26,497 nucleotides of DNA, taken from JBFWUW01 sp050247075. GTDB taxonomy: Bacteria > Planctomycetota > Planctomycetia > Pirellulales > JBFWUW01. The DNA is taken from contig JBFWUW010000086.1 of the NCBI GenBank assembly GCA_050247075.1, forward strand, positions 1 to 26,497, written 5' to 3'. The notes under the pieces are model-generated. The model was not told the DNA's origin and did not search any database. It saw nothing but the letters and a program-made list of their open reading frames with translations. Of this stretch, positions 13,377 to 21,098 are shown in pieces (within the stretch, counting starts at the first letter, position 1; every line of letters starts with the position of its first letter). A program made the position numbers and the translations under genes.

Positions 13377-15545
13377 ATGCCATTGAACTTCTCACCGATA
13401 TCGCGCTCGCTGGCTCCTGGGAATCTGATTCTCGCCCTCTTAGCAGTTGGCGCGGCACTGTCGGGCGTGGCAAATGCCGAAGAACCCGCCGGCGAGCTTG
13501 CACAGCGCCTGGCAAAAGTGGAATTCGACCACTATGCCCAAGCGCCCGGCTATTCCGAGGGGCCAACCTGGCTGAATGGCGAGGTCTTTTTTTGCTCTGG
13601 ATCGCTGTTGCGGGTCGATCGAGACAAGAAAGTACACAAGCATTTGGAGATTGGCCCCGCCGGCACCGTGCTTCGCGGCGACGGCCACTTGTTGATTTGC
13701 GACAACAAGCACAAAGCCATTTTAGACTTGTCGCCAAATGGCGCGGTGCATGTTGTCGCGGAGCAATTTCAGGGGCGGCCGTTACGTAGCCTTAACGACC
13801 TGACGATCGACGCCCGCGGCAACATCTATTGGACCGATCCTGAGGGATCCACCCCCGAAAAGCCGGTGGGACAGGTCTTTCGCATGCGCACCGATGGCCG
13901 GGTCGATCTGGTGGCCGAAGGGCTGGCATTTCCCAACGGGTTGGATGTCGATCCGGCCAGCAAATATTTGTACGTGATTGAATCGCAATCGAAGAAGATT
14001 CTGCGATATTCGTTGCCGGAGGACGAAAACGATCCGCTCGGCCCGGCGGAGTTGTTTTATGATCTAGGGGGATCGGGGGGCGATGGCTGTGCCTTCGACG
14101 CGGCCGGCAATCTTTGGGCCACCGACTACCATCGGCCGGAAACCGGCAAGGGGCGGATCATTGTCCTGAGCCCCCAGGCCCAGGTGCTGGCCTACCTGCC
14201 GCTTCCCAGCAAGGTTGTCAGCAACATCGCCTTTGGCGGGCCCAAGCACGACGAAATCTTTTGCACCACCGGCGAACTGCCGGGCGTTTATCACGCTGCC
14301 GTTGGCGTGCCCGGTTTTGCCGGCCATCCTGGCAAGCCGCTGCCGGCCGTGCGCAAGCTCAACGTCATCGTCATGCAGCCCCACGCCGATGCCGAGATGC
14401 TGCGAACCATCGCCGCCGCCGCCCAAAAGGCACCGCTGGAAGAAGGACAATTCACGGCTGATTCTCGTCAGGCCATCGATGCCCTGATCGCTGGACTGTC
14501 CGATGCGGAGGTCCGCGCCAAGCTGCAATCGCAAATGCCGCAGTTGCAACAGGCGGCCGCGCGTGCCGCCCAAGACTCGCCGCTGCTGGCCGAAATTAAA
14601 CGGCTGGGGGGCAAAGCAACGCTGGAAGTCTTTGCACCCAACTGGCTGCGGGCGTTGGCCGGCGACGATTCGTTGGGCGTCTTTGCCCGCATCACCGAGA
14701 TCGACTTGAACGAGCGCACCGACGGGCACAAGGAACCGGAGGACAAGCCGCTGGCTGACCGCGTTACCAACGACTGGCTGCAAAGGCTGGAAGGGCAAGC
14801 TGATTTGCGCCGCTTGGAACTGTCGGGCACGGCCGTCACCAGCCAGGGGCTGGTTCATTTGCGCGGCTTGACGAGCCTGGAACGGCTGAATGTTTGCCTT
14901 ACGGCCGTCGATGATGAGGGGCTGTCGTATCTTGGCCAACTGACCAACATGCGGCGGATGGTGGTGTGCGCGTCCAAGATCACCGGGTCGGGCTTCTCGC
15001 ATTTGTCGGGTATGAAACAGTTGGAGTCGATCAATCTGCATTCGTCCCCCGCCAGCGACGAGGGGCTGGCCGCCATCGGGCAGCTTACTTCGCTACAGCG
15101 GTTGGAGATTGTCCACACACACGTGACCGACGCCGGGCTAGCACATCTGGCCAACCTCACGAATCTCCGCCAACTTCATATCCACGGGCCAGAGACCACG
15201 GAGGCGGCGTTGCCGTTCATCGGCAAATTGCAAGAACTGTACGAACTGGACATTTACGACAAAGCGGCCAGCAACCAGACTTTGGCGGGCATCGCCCAAT
15301 TGCCGCGGCTGCGGATGTTGCGACTGTTTGGCGGCCCGTTCGATGACGACGGCGTAAAGCACCTGTCTCAAATAAACACGCTAGAGGTTCTGGTACTCAA
15401 TTCGGCCCAAGTCACCGATGCCGCGGTAGAGCATCTGGCCGGCCTGACTGCCTTGCGCAACATCAACCTGGGCGGCTCGCGGGTGACGGAAGAAGGCAAG
15501 CAGCGGCTGCGGAAACTGCTGCCCAAGGTTGTCATTGCGCCGTGA
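13377..15545 (+). CDS. exported SMP-30/gluconolactonase fused to ten leucine-rich repeats
   Basis: A 722-residue protein. Residues 1-34 are a signal peptide (NLILALLAVGAALSGVANA, cut before EEP). Residues about 50-325 are an SMP-30/gluconolactonase beta-propeller with the metal-site blocks YSEGPTW, SLNDLTIDARGNIYWTD, FPNGLDVDPASKYLYVIES and GCAFDAAGNLWATDY. A helical, Ala/Gln-rich region (about 345-470) follows. Residues 477-716 are ten leucine-rich repeats of exactly 24 residues each with no insertion, with a consensus like LxxLxIxxTxVTDxGLxxLxxLTx. SMP-30 enzymes hydrolyse sugar lactones or related esters; LRRs bind proteins or glycans. The signal peptide places the whole molecule outside the cytoplasm. 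The start at 13377 is the in-frame ATG that yields the signal peptide. The stop is followed by the hairpin repeat at 15559-15627, then convergent pheT. Confidence 0.9.
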   Translation: MPLNFSPISRSLAPGNLILALLAVGAALSGVANAEEPAGELAQRLAKVEFDHYAQAPGYSEGPTWLNGEVFFCSGSLLRVDRDKKVHKHLEIGPAGTVLRGDGHLLICDNKHKAILDLSPNGAVHVVAEQFQGRPLRSLNDLTIDARGNIYWTDPEGSTPEKPVGQVFRMRTDGRVDLVAEGLAFPNGLDVDPASKYLYVIESQSKKILRYSLPEDENDPLGPAELFYDLGGSGGDGCAFDAAGNLWATDYHRPETGKGRIIVLSPQAQVLAYLPLPSKVVSNIAFGGPKHDEIFCTTGELPGVYHAAVGVPGFAGHPGKPLPAVRKLNVIVMQPHADAEMLRTIAAAAQKAPLEEGQFTADSRQAIDALIAGLSDAEVRAKLQSQMPQLQQAAARAAQDSPLLAEIKRLGGKATLEVFAPNWLRALAGDDSLGVFARITEIDLNERTDGHKEPEDKPLADRVTNDWLQRLEGQADLRRLELSGTAVTSQGLVHLRGLTSLERLNVCLTAVDDEGLSYLGQLTNMRRMVVCASKITGSGFSHLSGMKQLESINLHSSPASDEGLAAIGQLTSLQRLEIVHTHVTDAGLAHLANLTNLRQLHIHGPETTEAALPFIGKLQELYELDIYDKAASNQTLAGIAQLPRLRMLRLFGGPFDDDGVKHLSQINTLEVLVLNSAQVTDAAVEHLAGLTALRNINLGGSRVTEEGKQRLRKLLPKVVIAP

Positions 15546-15558
15546 TGGCATTCCCGAC

Positions 15559-15627
15559 GTAGGAGGCGATTCCATCGCCGATGGGCATGATGTACCCGCC
15601 GGCATCGGCGATGGAATCTCCTCCTAC
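15559..15627. repeat. inverted-pair hairpin repeat between convergent genes
   Basis: The left arm 15559-15583 (GTAGGAGGCGATTCCATCGC then CGATG) and the right arm 15603-15627 are reverse complements over 25 bp with one mismatch and enclose a 19-nt loop. The element fills most of the 88-nt gap between the SMP-30-LRR stop and the pheT stop. It can fold on either strand and may act as a bidirectional terminator or as a REP-like mobile repeat. No long T-run follows. Confidence 0.85.
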
Positions 15628-15633
15628 AGATCG

Positions 15634-17643
15634 CTATGCCCGTAGAGTTCCGCCCAACGCGGCTAACTGGCCGACGATTTTGTCGCGTAGCCCGTCGACT
15701 TCCTCGCCGGTCAACGTGCCCGACTGGCCGCGGAAGGTGACGCCAAACAGCAGGCTTTTCTTGCCGGGGCCAAGCTGTTCACTGCGGTAGGTTTCTTGAT
15801 AGGCCAGGCTCTCTAGCATCGGCCCGGCACTGGCCCGCACGTTAGCGGCCACCGCGTCCCAGCGAACAGATTCATCGAACACCATGTTCAAGTCGCGGGC
15901 CACCGGCGGGTAGGGCGACAAGGGTGCATGGATGGGTGTTAAGCGGGCTGCGCGGACCAGCGGAGCCAACTGGATTTCGGCCGCGGTGGCAGGGCCGCGC
16001 AAGTCAAACCGCTGCCGGCCGGGCGTGCTTAGTTGGCCTACGCAGCCAATCTTTTCGCCATTCAGGCAGAGCCAAACCGCGCGACCGGCGGCAAACAAGG
16101 GGTCGGCCAGCGGCCGGACTTCAAACGCCGCACCGGGATCGAGTTCGGCCAAGACCGTCTCCAGGGTGCCCTTAAGGTGATAGAAGTCGCCGCCGCTGGT
16201 GAGTGACAGCAAGACTTCCTCACGCGGCAGTTTCTTGCCCTGCGGAAGGTAAACCCGCGCCGCTTCAAACAGTTCAATCGTCGGATTATTGTGCTTTTCG
16301 TTATTCCGCCGCGCCCCCAGCAGGCTGGGCAGCAAGCTGCGGCGCAGCCGGTCAGACGTTCCCAAAATAGCCGTGTTGGCCCGCAAAGGGGGGGCGTCGG
16401 TCCAAGGACTGAACGAATCGCTCCAGGCTTCGTCCACCAGGCTAAGCGTCATCGCTTCATCGTAGCCCAGCGCCGTCAGTACATGGCGAATCTTGCCCAG
16501 CACGCGGTCCTCGGCCGTCCGCGAGGAAGGGGCCATCGGCACGCTGACATCCTCCGGGATGTTCTCGTATCCGTGAATGCGGGCCACTTCTTCAACCAGA
16601 TCAATCTCACGGGCCAGGTCGCGGCGATGGCTGGGCGGAATCACTTCCACCGTTTGCTCGTCGTGCCGCAACTCATCGTTGCCCAACGCGGCCAAAATGC
16701 GGCGGACTTCGTGCTGATCGATCGAAATGCCCAACACCCGCTTGATCTGCCCCAACCGCAGCGTGACCGGCTGCCGTGGGCCTGGCTGCTGGCCAATATC
16801 AATCACGCCGGCGGCCAATTCTCCCCCGGCGGTTTCCAGGATCAACTCGCAACAGCGGCGGCTGGCCCAGTCGATTCCTTGCGGGTCGATCCCCCGTTCA
16901 AACCGGTATGACGAATCACTATGCAAGTTCAGCTTGCGCGCGGCCGAACGAATGGCCTGCGGCGCGAACTCCGCCGACTCGATGAGGAGATCGACCGACT
17001 GTTCGGTGACTTCGCTATCGGCCCCCCCCATGACGCCTCCCAGGCCAATCGCCTGCTCGGCGTCGGCGATCACGCAAATGCCGGGCGACAGTTCGTAGGT
17101 TTTGTGGTTGATGGCCAGAAACTTCTCGCCAGGCCGGGCGTCGCGAACGATAATCCGACGGCCGCGAAGCCGCGCCAGGTCGAAGGCATGCAGCGGCTGC
17201 CCGCACTCCATAAGTACGTAGTTGGTAACATCCACCACGTTATTGATGGCCGCGATGCCGACCGTTTTCAACCTTCGCGACAGCCAGGCGGGGCTGGGGC
17301 CGACCTTCACCCCTTGAATCACGCGGGCCGTATACCGCGGGCACAGGGCCGGGCACTCGACCGCGACTTGTGTCAACTCGTTGACCTTTTTCTTGCCGTG
17401 GGCCGGCTGGGCTGGTGGCAACTTCAATTCTCGCCCCCACAACACGGCCACCTCGCGGGCGATACCGATATGCCCCAAGCAGTCGGGCCGGTTGCTGGTC
17501 ACTTCCAGATCGACGCAAATGTCCCCCTCAACATCTTCCGTGCTCTCATGGTTCAGGCCGGCCATCATCAGCCGCCGTTCCAGTTCGGCCACGGGCATGT
17601 CGAGAGCAACGTATTGTTTGAGCCAGTTCCAGGAGATGAGCAT
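15634..17643 (-). CDS. pheT: phenylalanyl-tRNA synthetase beta subunit, short form
   Basis: PheT forms the alpha2-beta2 PheRS that charges tRNA-Phe. The 669-residue protein starts MLISWNWLKQYVALDMPVAE and passes within about 40 residues to VDLEVTSNRPDCLGHIGIAR. The usual bacterial protein (~795 residues) has an EMAP-II-like tRNA-binding domain of ~110 residues between these two blocks; it is absent here. The B3/B4 editing domain (GLGGVMGGADSEVTEQS, LNLHSDSSYRFERGID), B5 domain, catalytic-like core and the C-terminal ferredoxin-fold anticodon-binding domain (APLSPYPPVARDLNMVFDES) are present. The start codon at 17641-17643 lies in the last unit of a 7-nt repeat tract and no Shine-Dalgarno sequence precedes it. 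A 75-residue gene separates it from pheS. It ends 7 nt from the hairpin repeat at 15559-15627. Confidence 0.97.
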   Translation of the reverse strand: MLISWNWLKQYVALDMPVAELERRLMMAGLNHESTEDVEGDICVDLEVTSNRPDCLGHIGIAREVAVLWGRELKLPPAQPAHGKKKVNELTQVAVECPALCPRYTARVIQGVKVGPSPAWLSRRLKTVGIAAINNVVDVTNYVLMECGQPLHAFDLARLRGRRIIVRDARPGEKFLAINHKTYELSPGICVIADAEQAIGLGGVMGGADSEVTEQSVDLLIESAEFAPQAIRSAARKLNLHSDSSYRFERGIDPQGIDWASRRCCELILETAGGELAAGVIDIGQQPGPRQPVTLRLGQIKRVLGISIDQHEVRRILAALGNDELRHDEQTVEVIPPSHRRDLAREIDLVEEVARIHGYENIPEDVSVPMAPSSRTAEDRVLGKIRHVLTALGYDEAMTLSLVDEAWSDSFSPWTDAPPLRANTAILGTSDRLRRSLLPSLLGARRNNEKHNNPTIELFEAARVYLPQGKKLPREEVLLSLTSGGDFYHLKGTLETVLAELDPGAAFEVRPLADPLFAAGRAVWLCLNGEKIGCVGQLSTPGRQRFDLRGPATAAEIQLAPLVRAARLTPIHAPLSPYPPVARDLNMVFDESVRWDAVAANVRASAGPMLESLAYQETYRSEQLGPGKKSLLFGVTFRGQSGTLTGEEVDGLRDKIVGQLAALGGTLRA

Positions 17644-17675
17644 TTTCGATTTTCGATTTTTGATTTTGGATTGTC
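17641..17675. repeat. heptamer-phased tract at the pheT start
   Basis: Five 7-nt units on the plus strand: CATTTTC, GATTTTC, GATTTTT, GATTTTG, GATTGTC. Read on the minus strand this is an AAAATC-type tract ending in GAAAATG, where ATG is the pheT start codon. It is strikingly A/T-rich against its GC-rich surroundings. It also overlaps the stop of the small gene at 17674. Confidence 0.8.
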
Positions 17676-17901
17676 ATTGCGCGCGGCCATAACCCAACCA
17701 TGAAGGGAGTTCCCGTTCGCACCATTGGCGGTACTCTTCCATGCTCTCGAACGAGCGGTACTTGGCGTCATCCAGAACGGGCTTGTAGGTCTTAATGAAA
17801 GCGTACTTGAACCGCTGCTCCAGCGGACGACGGGCCGCCACCTCGAATTCCTCAATCCAGGCTTTGCGCTCGGCATCGGTGATTTCGAGAATTGGCTCCA
17901 T
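17674..17901 (-). CDS. 75-residue protein of unknown function between pheS and pheT
   Basis: A small, charged, probably all-helical soluble protein. It begins MEPILEITDAERKAWIEEFE, has a central basic helix (RRPLEQRFKYAFIKTYKPVL) and ends with aromatic motifs (YRQWCERELPSWLGYG). There is no signal peptide or membrane segment. I have an unverified memory of similar small proteins being widespread in cyanobacteria and other bacteria with repeat-rich genomes; I cannot name a family or function. Coding is supported by a full ATG-to-stop frame with varied composition, and by the absence of any other gene in the 324 nt between pheS and pheT. It is flanked on both sides by 7-nt phased repeats (17641-17675 and 17934-17961), which suggests it arrived as a cassette. 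An antitoxin-like role is possible but nothing here shows it. Confidence 0.7.
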   Translation of the reverse strand: MEPILEITDAERKAWIEEFEVAARRPLEQRFKYAFIKTYKPVLDDAKYRSFESMEEYRQWCERELPSWLGYGRAQ

Positions 17902-17933
17902 CGTTTACCGTCAATGCCTAAGGCCAGCGAATA

Positions 17934-17961
17934 CCGAACACTGACAACCGAAAACTGAAAA
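17934..17961. repeat. heptamer-phased tract between pheS and the small gene
   Basis: Four 7-nt units: CCGAACA, CTGACAA, CCGAAAA, CTGAAAA. On the minus strand this is a CAGTTTTC-type tract lying between the pheS stop and the small gene. Together with 17641-17675 it brackets the small gene. Confidence 0.7.
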
Positions 17962-17967
17962 CTCCCT

Positions 17968-19008
17968 CTAAAACTGCTGCAAAAACCGCACGTTATTGTT
18001 GTAGAACTCGCGGATGTCGGTGATTTGGTGGCGTCGCATGCAGACCCGCTCCACGCCCAGGCCGAAGGCGAAGCCGGTGACTTCCTCTGGGTTGTAGCCC
18101 ACGGCTTGCAAGACATGGGGATCGACCATGCCGGCACCCCCCATTTCAATCCAGCGGTCGTCCCATTGCATGTCCACCTCCACGCTCGGTTCCGTGAAGG
18201 GGAAGAACGACGGCCGAAAGCGGATATGGACATCACCGCCGAAATAGCTCGACGCGAAGAGACGCAGCACGCTTTTCAGGTCGGCCATGGTAATGCCCCG
18301 GTCGATCAGCAGCCCTTCGATCTGGTGGAACATGGGGTAATGCGTGGCGTCGGGCGTGTCGGGCCGATAAACGCGGCCCAACGAAATAATCCGCACGGGT
18401 GGTGGCGTCTTTTCCATCACGCGGATTTGTACCGTGCTGGTCTGGCTGCGCAGCAACAGCGGCTTGCCGCCCGATTCCGCCGCGCTGGGTGCCGCCAGGG
18501 CTGCCGTGGAGAGGTAAAAGTTCTCCAGCGGGTCGCGGGCCGGGTGGTCGGCAGGGATGTTGAGCGCCTCGAAATTGTGCCACTCGTCCTCGATCTCCGG
18601 CCCTTGGGCGACGGTGAAGCCGAGCCGCCCCATGATCTCCTTGAGGTCTTCGATTGTCTGTGTGATAGGGTGCAGCTTGCCCAAACGGGGCCGGTGGCCG
18701 GGCAGCGTGGCGTCGAACGTGGGATCGGCATCGGCCACGGCAATTCCGCCGGCGGCACGGGCCTGGGCCGCCGTAAAGGCCGCTTCGATGGCCGACTTGA
18801 CCTCGTTAAAGCGTTTGCCGGCTTCGGGCTTGTCGGCCTTATCGACCTGGCCCAGGCCCTTTTGAATGGCCTTGAGCTGTCCGCTTTTGGCACCCAGGAA
18901 CTCAATCCGCGCGGCCTCCAACGAAGCGGTATCGGCCGCTTGCGAGAAGGCCACTTCCGCCCCGGAGAGGAGAGTGTCTAGCTGGGTGAGAAAATCGGCG
19001 AGGACCAT
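17968..19008 (-). CDS. pheS: phenylalanyl-tRNA synthetase alpha subunit
   Basis: The catalytic alpha subunit of PheRS, 346 residues (family ~330-350). An N-terminal coiled-coil (about 1-90, including ARIEFLGAKSGQLKAIQKGL) is followed by the class II core: GKLHPITQTIEDLKEIMGRL, GPEIEDEWHNFEALNIPADH, motif 2 around RIISLGRVYRPDTPDATH, MFHQIEGLLIDRGITMADLK, FRPSFFPFTEPSVEVDM and motif 3 in GFAFGLGVERVCMRRHQITD. Slightly extra residues (AALAAPSAAESGGKP) lie before the LLRSQTSTVQ block. The start follows the accC stop after 9 nt, so it is probably translated from the accBC message. No T-box or other leader is seen before it, and the usual infC-rpmI-rplT genes are not upstream. Confidence 0.97.
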   Translation of the reverse strand: MVLADFLTQLDTLLSGAEVAFSQAADTASLEAARIEFLGAKSGQLKAIQKGLGQVDKADKPEAGKRFNEVKSAIEAAFTAAQARAAGGIAVADADPTFDATLPGHRPRLGKLHPITQTIEDLKEIMGRLGFTVAQGPEIEDEWHNFEALNIPADHPARDPLENFYLSTAALAAPSAAESGGKPLLLRSQTSTVQIRVMEKTPPPVRIISLGRVYRPDTPDATHYPMFHQIEGLLIDRGITMADLKSVLRLFASSYFGGDVHIRFRPSFFPFTEPSVEVDMQWDDRWIEMGGAGMVDPHVLQAVGYNPEEVTGFAFGLGVERVCMRRHQITDIREFYNNNVRFLQQF

Positions 19009-19017
19009 AAAGGGGCT

Positions 19018-20382
19018 TTACTTGGGAACGGCTTTTCTTTCCGGCAACAACACGCGCTCGATCCAAGTGGTATCGACGCGCCCTTCCAGGAAGGCCGGGT
19101 GTTGCAAGATGGCCTGTTGAATGGGGATCGTCGTCCGGATGCCTTCGATCCGCAGTTCGCGCAAGGCCCGCAAGGTGCAGTCGATAGCCTCTTGCCGCGT
19201 CGGCTGGTGGACGATGAGCTTGCCGATCATCGAGTCGTAGGTGGGCGGCACGGTGTAGCCCATGTGCGCGTGCGAATCGAACCGCACGCCAAACCCGCCG
19301 GGCACGAGCATGCGTTCGATCTTGCCGGGGCAAGGCTGAAAATTCTTGGCGGGGTCTTCGGCATTGATGCGGCACTCAATGGCCACGCCGCGGCACTGAA
19401 TATCCTTCTGCGTGAAGGGGAGTTTCTCGCCCGCCGCCACCAGAATTTGCTGTTTAATGAGGTCGATGCCCGTCACCATCTCGCTCACCGGGTGCTCCAC
19501 TTGGATACGGGCATTGACTTCGATGAAGTAAAAATTGCCCTGGCGGTCGAGGATGAACTCCACCGTTCCGGCGTTGGTATAGCCGACCGACTTGACCAGC
19601 CGCACGGCCGACTCGCAGATGGCCTTGCGTAGCTTGGTGTCGAGCTCTGGCGCGGGGCTTTCCTCGATCAGCTTTTGATGCCGCCGCTGCATGGTGCAGT
19701 CGCGTTCCCACAAGTGAACGGCGTGGCCGTGCTTGTCGGCCAGGATCTGCACTTCAATATGCCGCGGGTTCTCGACGTATTTTTCCAGGTAGATGCTGGC
19801 ATCGCCAAAGGCGGCACCGGCCTCGGTTTGGGCCTGTTCGATGGCTTGCTTTAGCACGGACTCGTTATGGGCCACGCGCATACCGCGTCCGCCGCCACCG
19901 GCCGAGGCCTTAATCAGTACCGGAAAGCCAATCTCGCGTGCCACGCGGATGGCCTCGCCCTCTTCCTTGATCAGTCCCTCGCTGCCCGGCACCACCGGCA
20001 CATTGGCCTTGCGGGCCATTTCGCGGGCAGCGTTTTTGTTGCCCAACGAGGCCATGGCCTCGGGCGTGGGCCCAATAAAGTCGATGTTGCAATCGCGGCA
20101 GACCGAGGCAAAGTGCGAGTTTTCGGAGAGAAAACCGTAGCCTGGGTGGATCGCTTGCACATTGCCCACTTCGGCGGCACTGATCACGCGGTCGATCTTG
20201 AGGTAGCTCTCGCTCGATTTCGCCGGGCCGATGCAATAGGCTTCGTCGGCCAGTTCCAGATACTGCGAACCGCGATCGGCCTCGCTAAAGACGGCCACCG
20301 ACTCTATGCCCAACTCGCGGCAAGCCCGAATCACGCGCAGGGCAATCTCGCCGCGGTTGGCAATCAGAATACGTTTGAACAT
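19018..20382 (-). CDS. accC: acetyl-CoA carboxylase, biotin carboxylase subunit
   Basis: AccC carboxylates biotin on AccB using ATP and bicarbonate, the first half of malonyl-CoA synthesis. The 454-residue protein (family ~450) begins MFKRILIANRGEIALRVIRA. It has HPGYGFLSENSHFA, the ATP-grasp glycine loop KASAGGGGRGMRV, ERDCTMQRRHQKLIEESPAP, the EFILDRQGNFYFIEVNARIQ block followed by VEHPVSE with the catalytic arginine, and the C-terminal GVAIECRINAEDP. One usual Thr (N-T-R-I-Q) is Ala (N-A-R-I-Q). It follows accB after 85 nt and precedes pheS by 9 nt. Confidence 0.97.
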   Translation of the reverse strand: MFKRILIANRGEIALRVIRACRELGIESVAVFSEADRGSQYLELADEAYCIGPAKSSESYLKIDRVISAAEVGNVQAIHPGYGFLSENSHFASVCRDCNIDFIGPTPEAMASLGNKNAAREMARKANVPVVPGSEGLIKEEGEAIRVAREIGFPVLIKASAGGGGRGMRVAHNESVLKQAIEQAQTEAGAAFGDASIYLEKYVENPRHIEVQILADKHGHAVHLWERDCTMQRRHQKLIEESPAPELDTKLRKAICESAVRLVKSVGYTNAGTVEFILDRQGNFYFIEVNARIQVEHPVSEMVTGIDLIKQQILVAAGEKLPFTQKDIQCRGVAIECRINAEDPAKNFQPCPGKIERMLVPGGFGVRFDSHAHMGYTVPPTYDSMIGKLIVHQPTRQEAIDCTLRALRELRIEGIRTTIPIQQAILQHPAFLEGRVDTTWIERVLLPERKAVPK

Positions 20383-20467
20383 AGTGGGGGGCGATCTCTA
20401 GGCTAGCGGCCGCGTGCAAGGCTGCGCGCCGCGACGATGACAGGCCAAGGCCCAGGCGGCGTGGCGG

Positions 20468-20959
20468 CTAGCTCGGCTCAACCTTGAACAGCGGTTGATT
20501 GAACTCGACCGGTTCGCCGTTGGAGGCCAGCACGGCCACGACCTTGCCCGACAGCTCAGCCGGGATCTCGTTAAAGACCTTCATGGCCTCGATAATGCAG
20601 ACCGTGGTTTCCGGGCCGACGTGGTCGCCGACTTTAACAAACGCCGGCGACTCTGGATTGCTCGATGCGTAAAACGTGCCGACCATGGGGCTTTTGATCG
20701 TGATCGACTTGTCATCCGCCTTGGCCGCCGCGGGCGGAGCGCTATCGGCAGCCGAACGAGCGGCCGGCTGCGGTGACACATGCGTGGCCGGGCCAGAGAT
20801 CACTTGCGCGTCGGACTCCATTTTTCGCCGCACGCGCAGCCGGATATCGCCCGATTGCAGGTCGATCTCGCTCAGATCCTGCTCGGTCATCAGTTCCGCC
20901 AACCGACGGATCCGCTTAATGTCGAAGAAGTCGTTCGGGTTCGACGCGGCAGCACTCAT
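20468..20959 (-). CDS. accB: biotin carboxyl carrier protein of acetyl-CoA carboxylase
   Basis: AccB carries the biotin that shuttles CO2 from AccC to the carboxyltransferase. The 163-residue protein has the N-terminal helical segment FFDIKRIRRLAELMTEQDLS and DIRLRVRRK, an Ala/Pro-rich linker (about 52-80), and the biotinyl domain from ITIKSPMVGTFYASSNPESP to the C-terminus. The biotin acceptor is Lys127 in EAMKV, with the usual IIEAMKVFNEI context. The ATG at 20959 was chosen over an in-frame TTG at 20974. The efp gene often found between a PepP-like peptidase and accB is missing; the peptidase gene lies 139 nt upstream on the same strand. Confidence 0.96.
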   Translation of the reverse strand: MSAAASNPNDFFDIKRIRRLAELMTEQDLSEIDLQSGDIRLRVRRKMESDAQVISGPATHVSPQPAARSAADSAPPAAAKADDKSITIKSPMVGTFYASSNPESPAFVKVGDHVGPETTVCIIEAMKVFNEIPAELSGKVVAVLASNGEPVEFNQPLFKVEPS

Positions 20960-21098
20960 ACGTGTAGCTCTCAACAGAGAGAATTAGGCAAAACAGTATT
21001 TAAATCGTCTCGATTCCGCTGGCGTTGCAAAAGCGGCTGCAACACCTGTCGGATTTGCTGTTCGCGACGGCAGCGAGCAGAATCACCCGTGCCATCCC

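Noticed and set aside
14064..15041. 325-codon open frame antisense to the SMP-30-LRR gene
   Set aside because: Composition (Gln/Gly/Arg-rich) follows the opposite strand's codons; no motif and no start signal.
17641..17961. Heptamer tracts as a CRISPR array
   Set aside because: Units are 7 nt and contiguous, with no longer direct repeats separated by unique spacers and no cas genes.
18025..18981. 318-codon open frame antisense to pheS
   Set aside because: It mirrors a well-conserved PheS over its whole length and has no recognisable motif.
17902..19017. T-box or attenuator controlling pheS-pheT
   Set aside because: Only 9 nt separate accC from pheS and no leader peptide rich in Phe or T-box core was seen.
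21024..21043. GTTGCA/TGCAAC inverted repeat upstream of accB as an operator
   Set aside because: The arms are only 6 bp with no -35/-10 pair placed around them; chance is a fair explanation.
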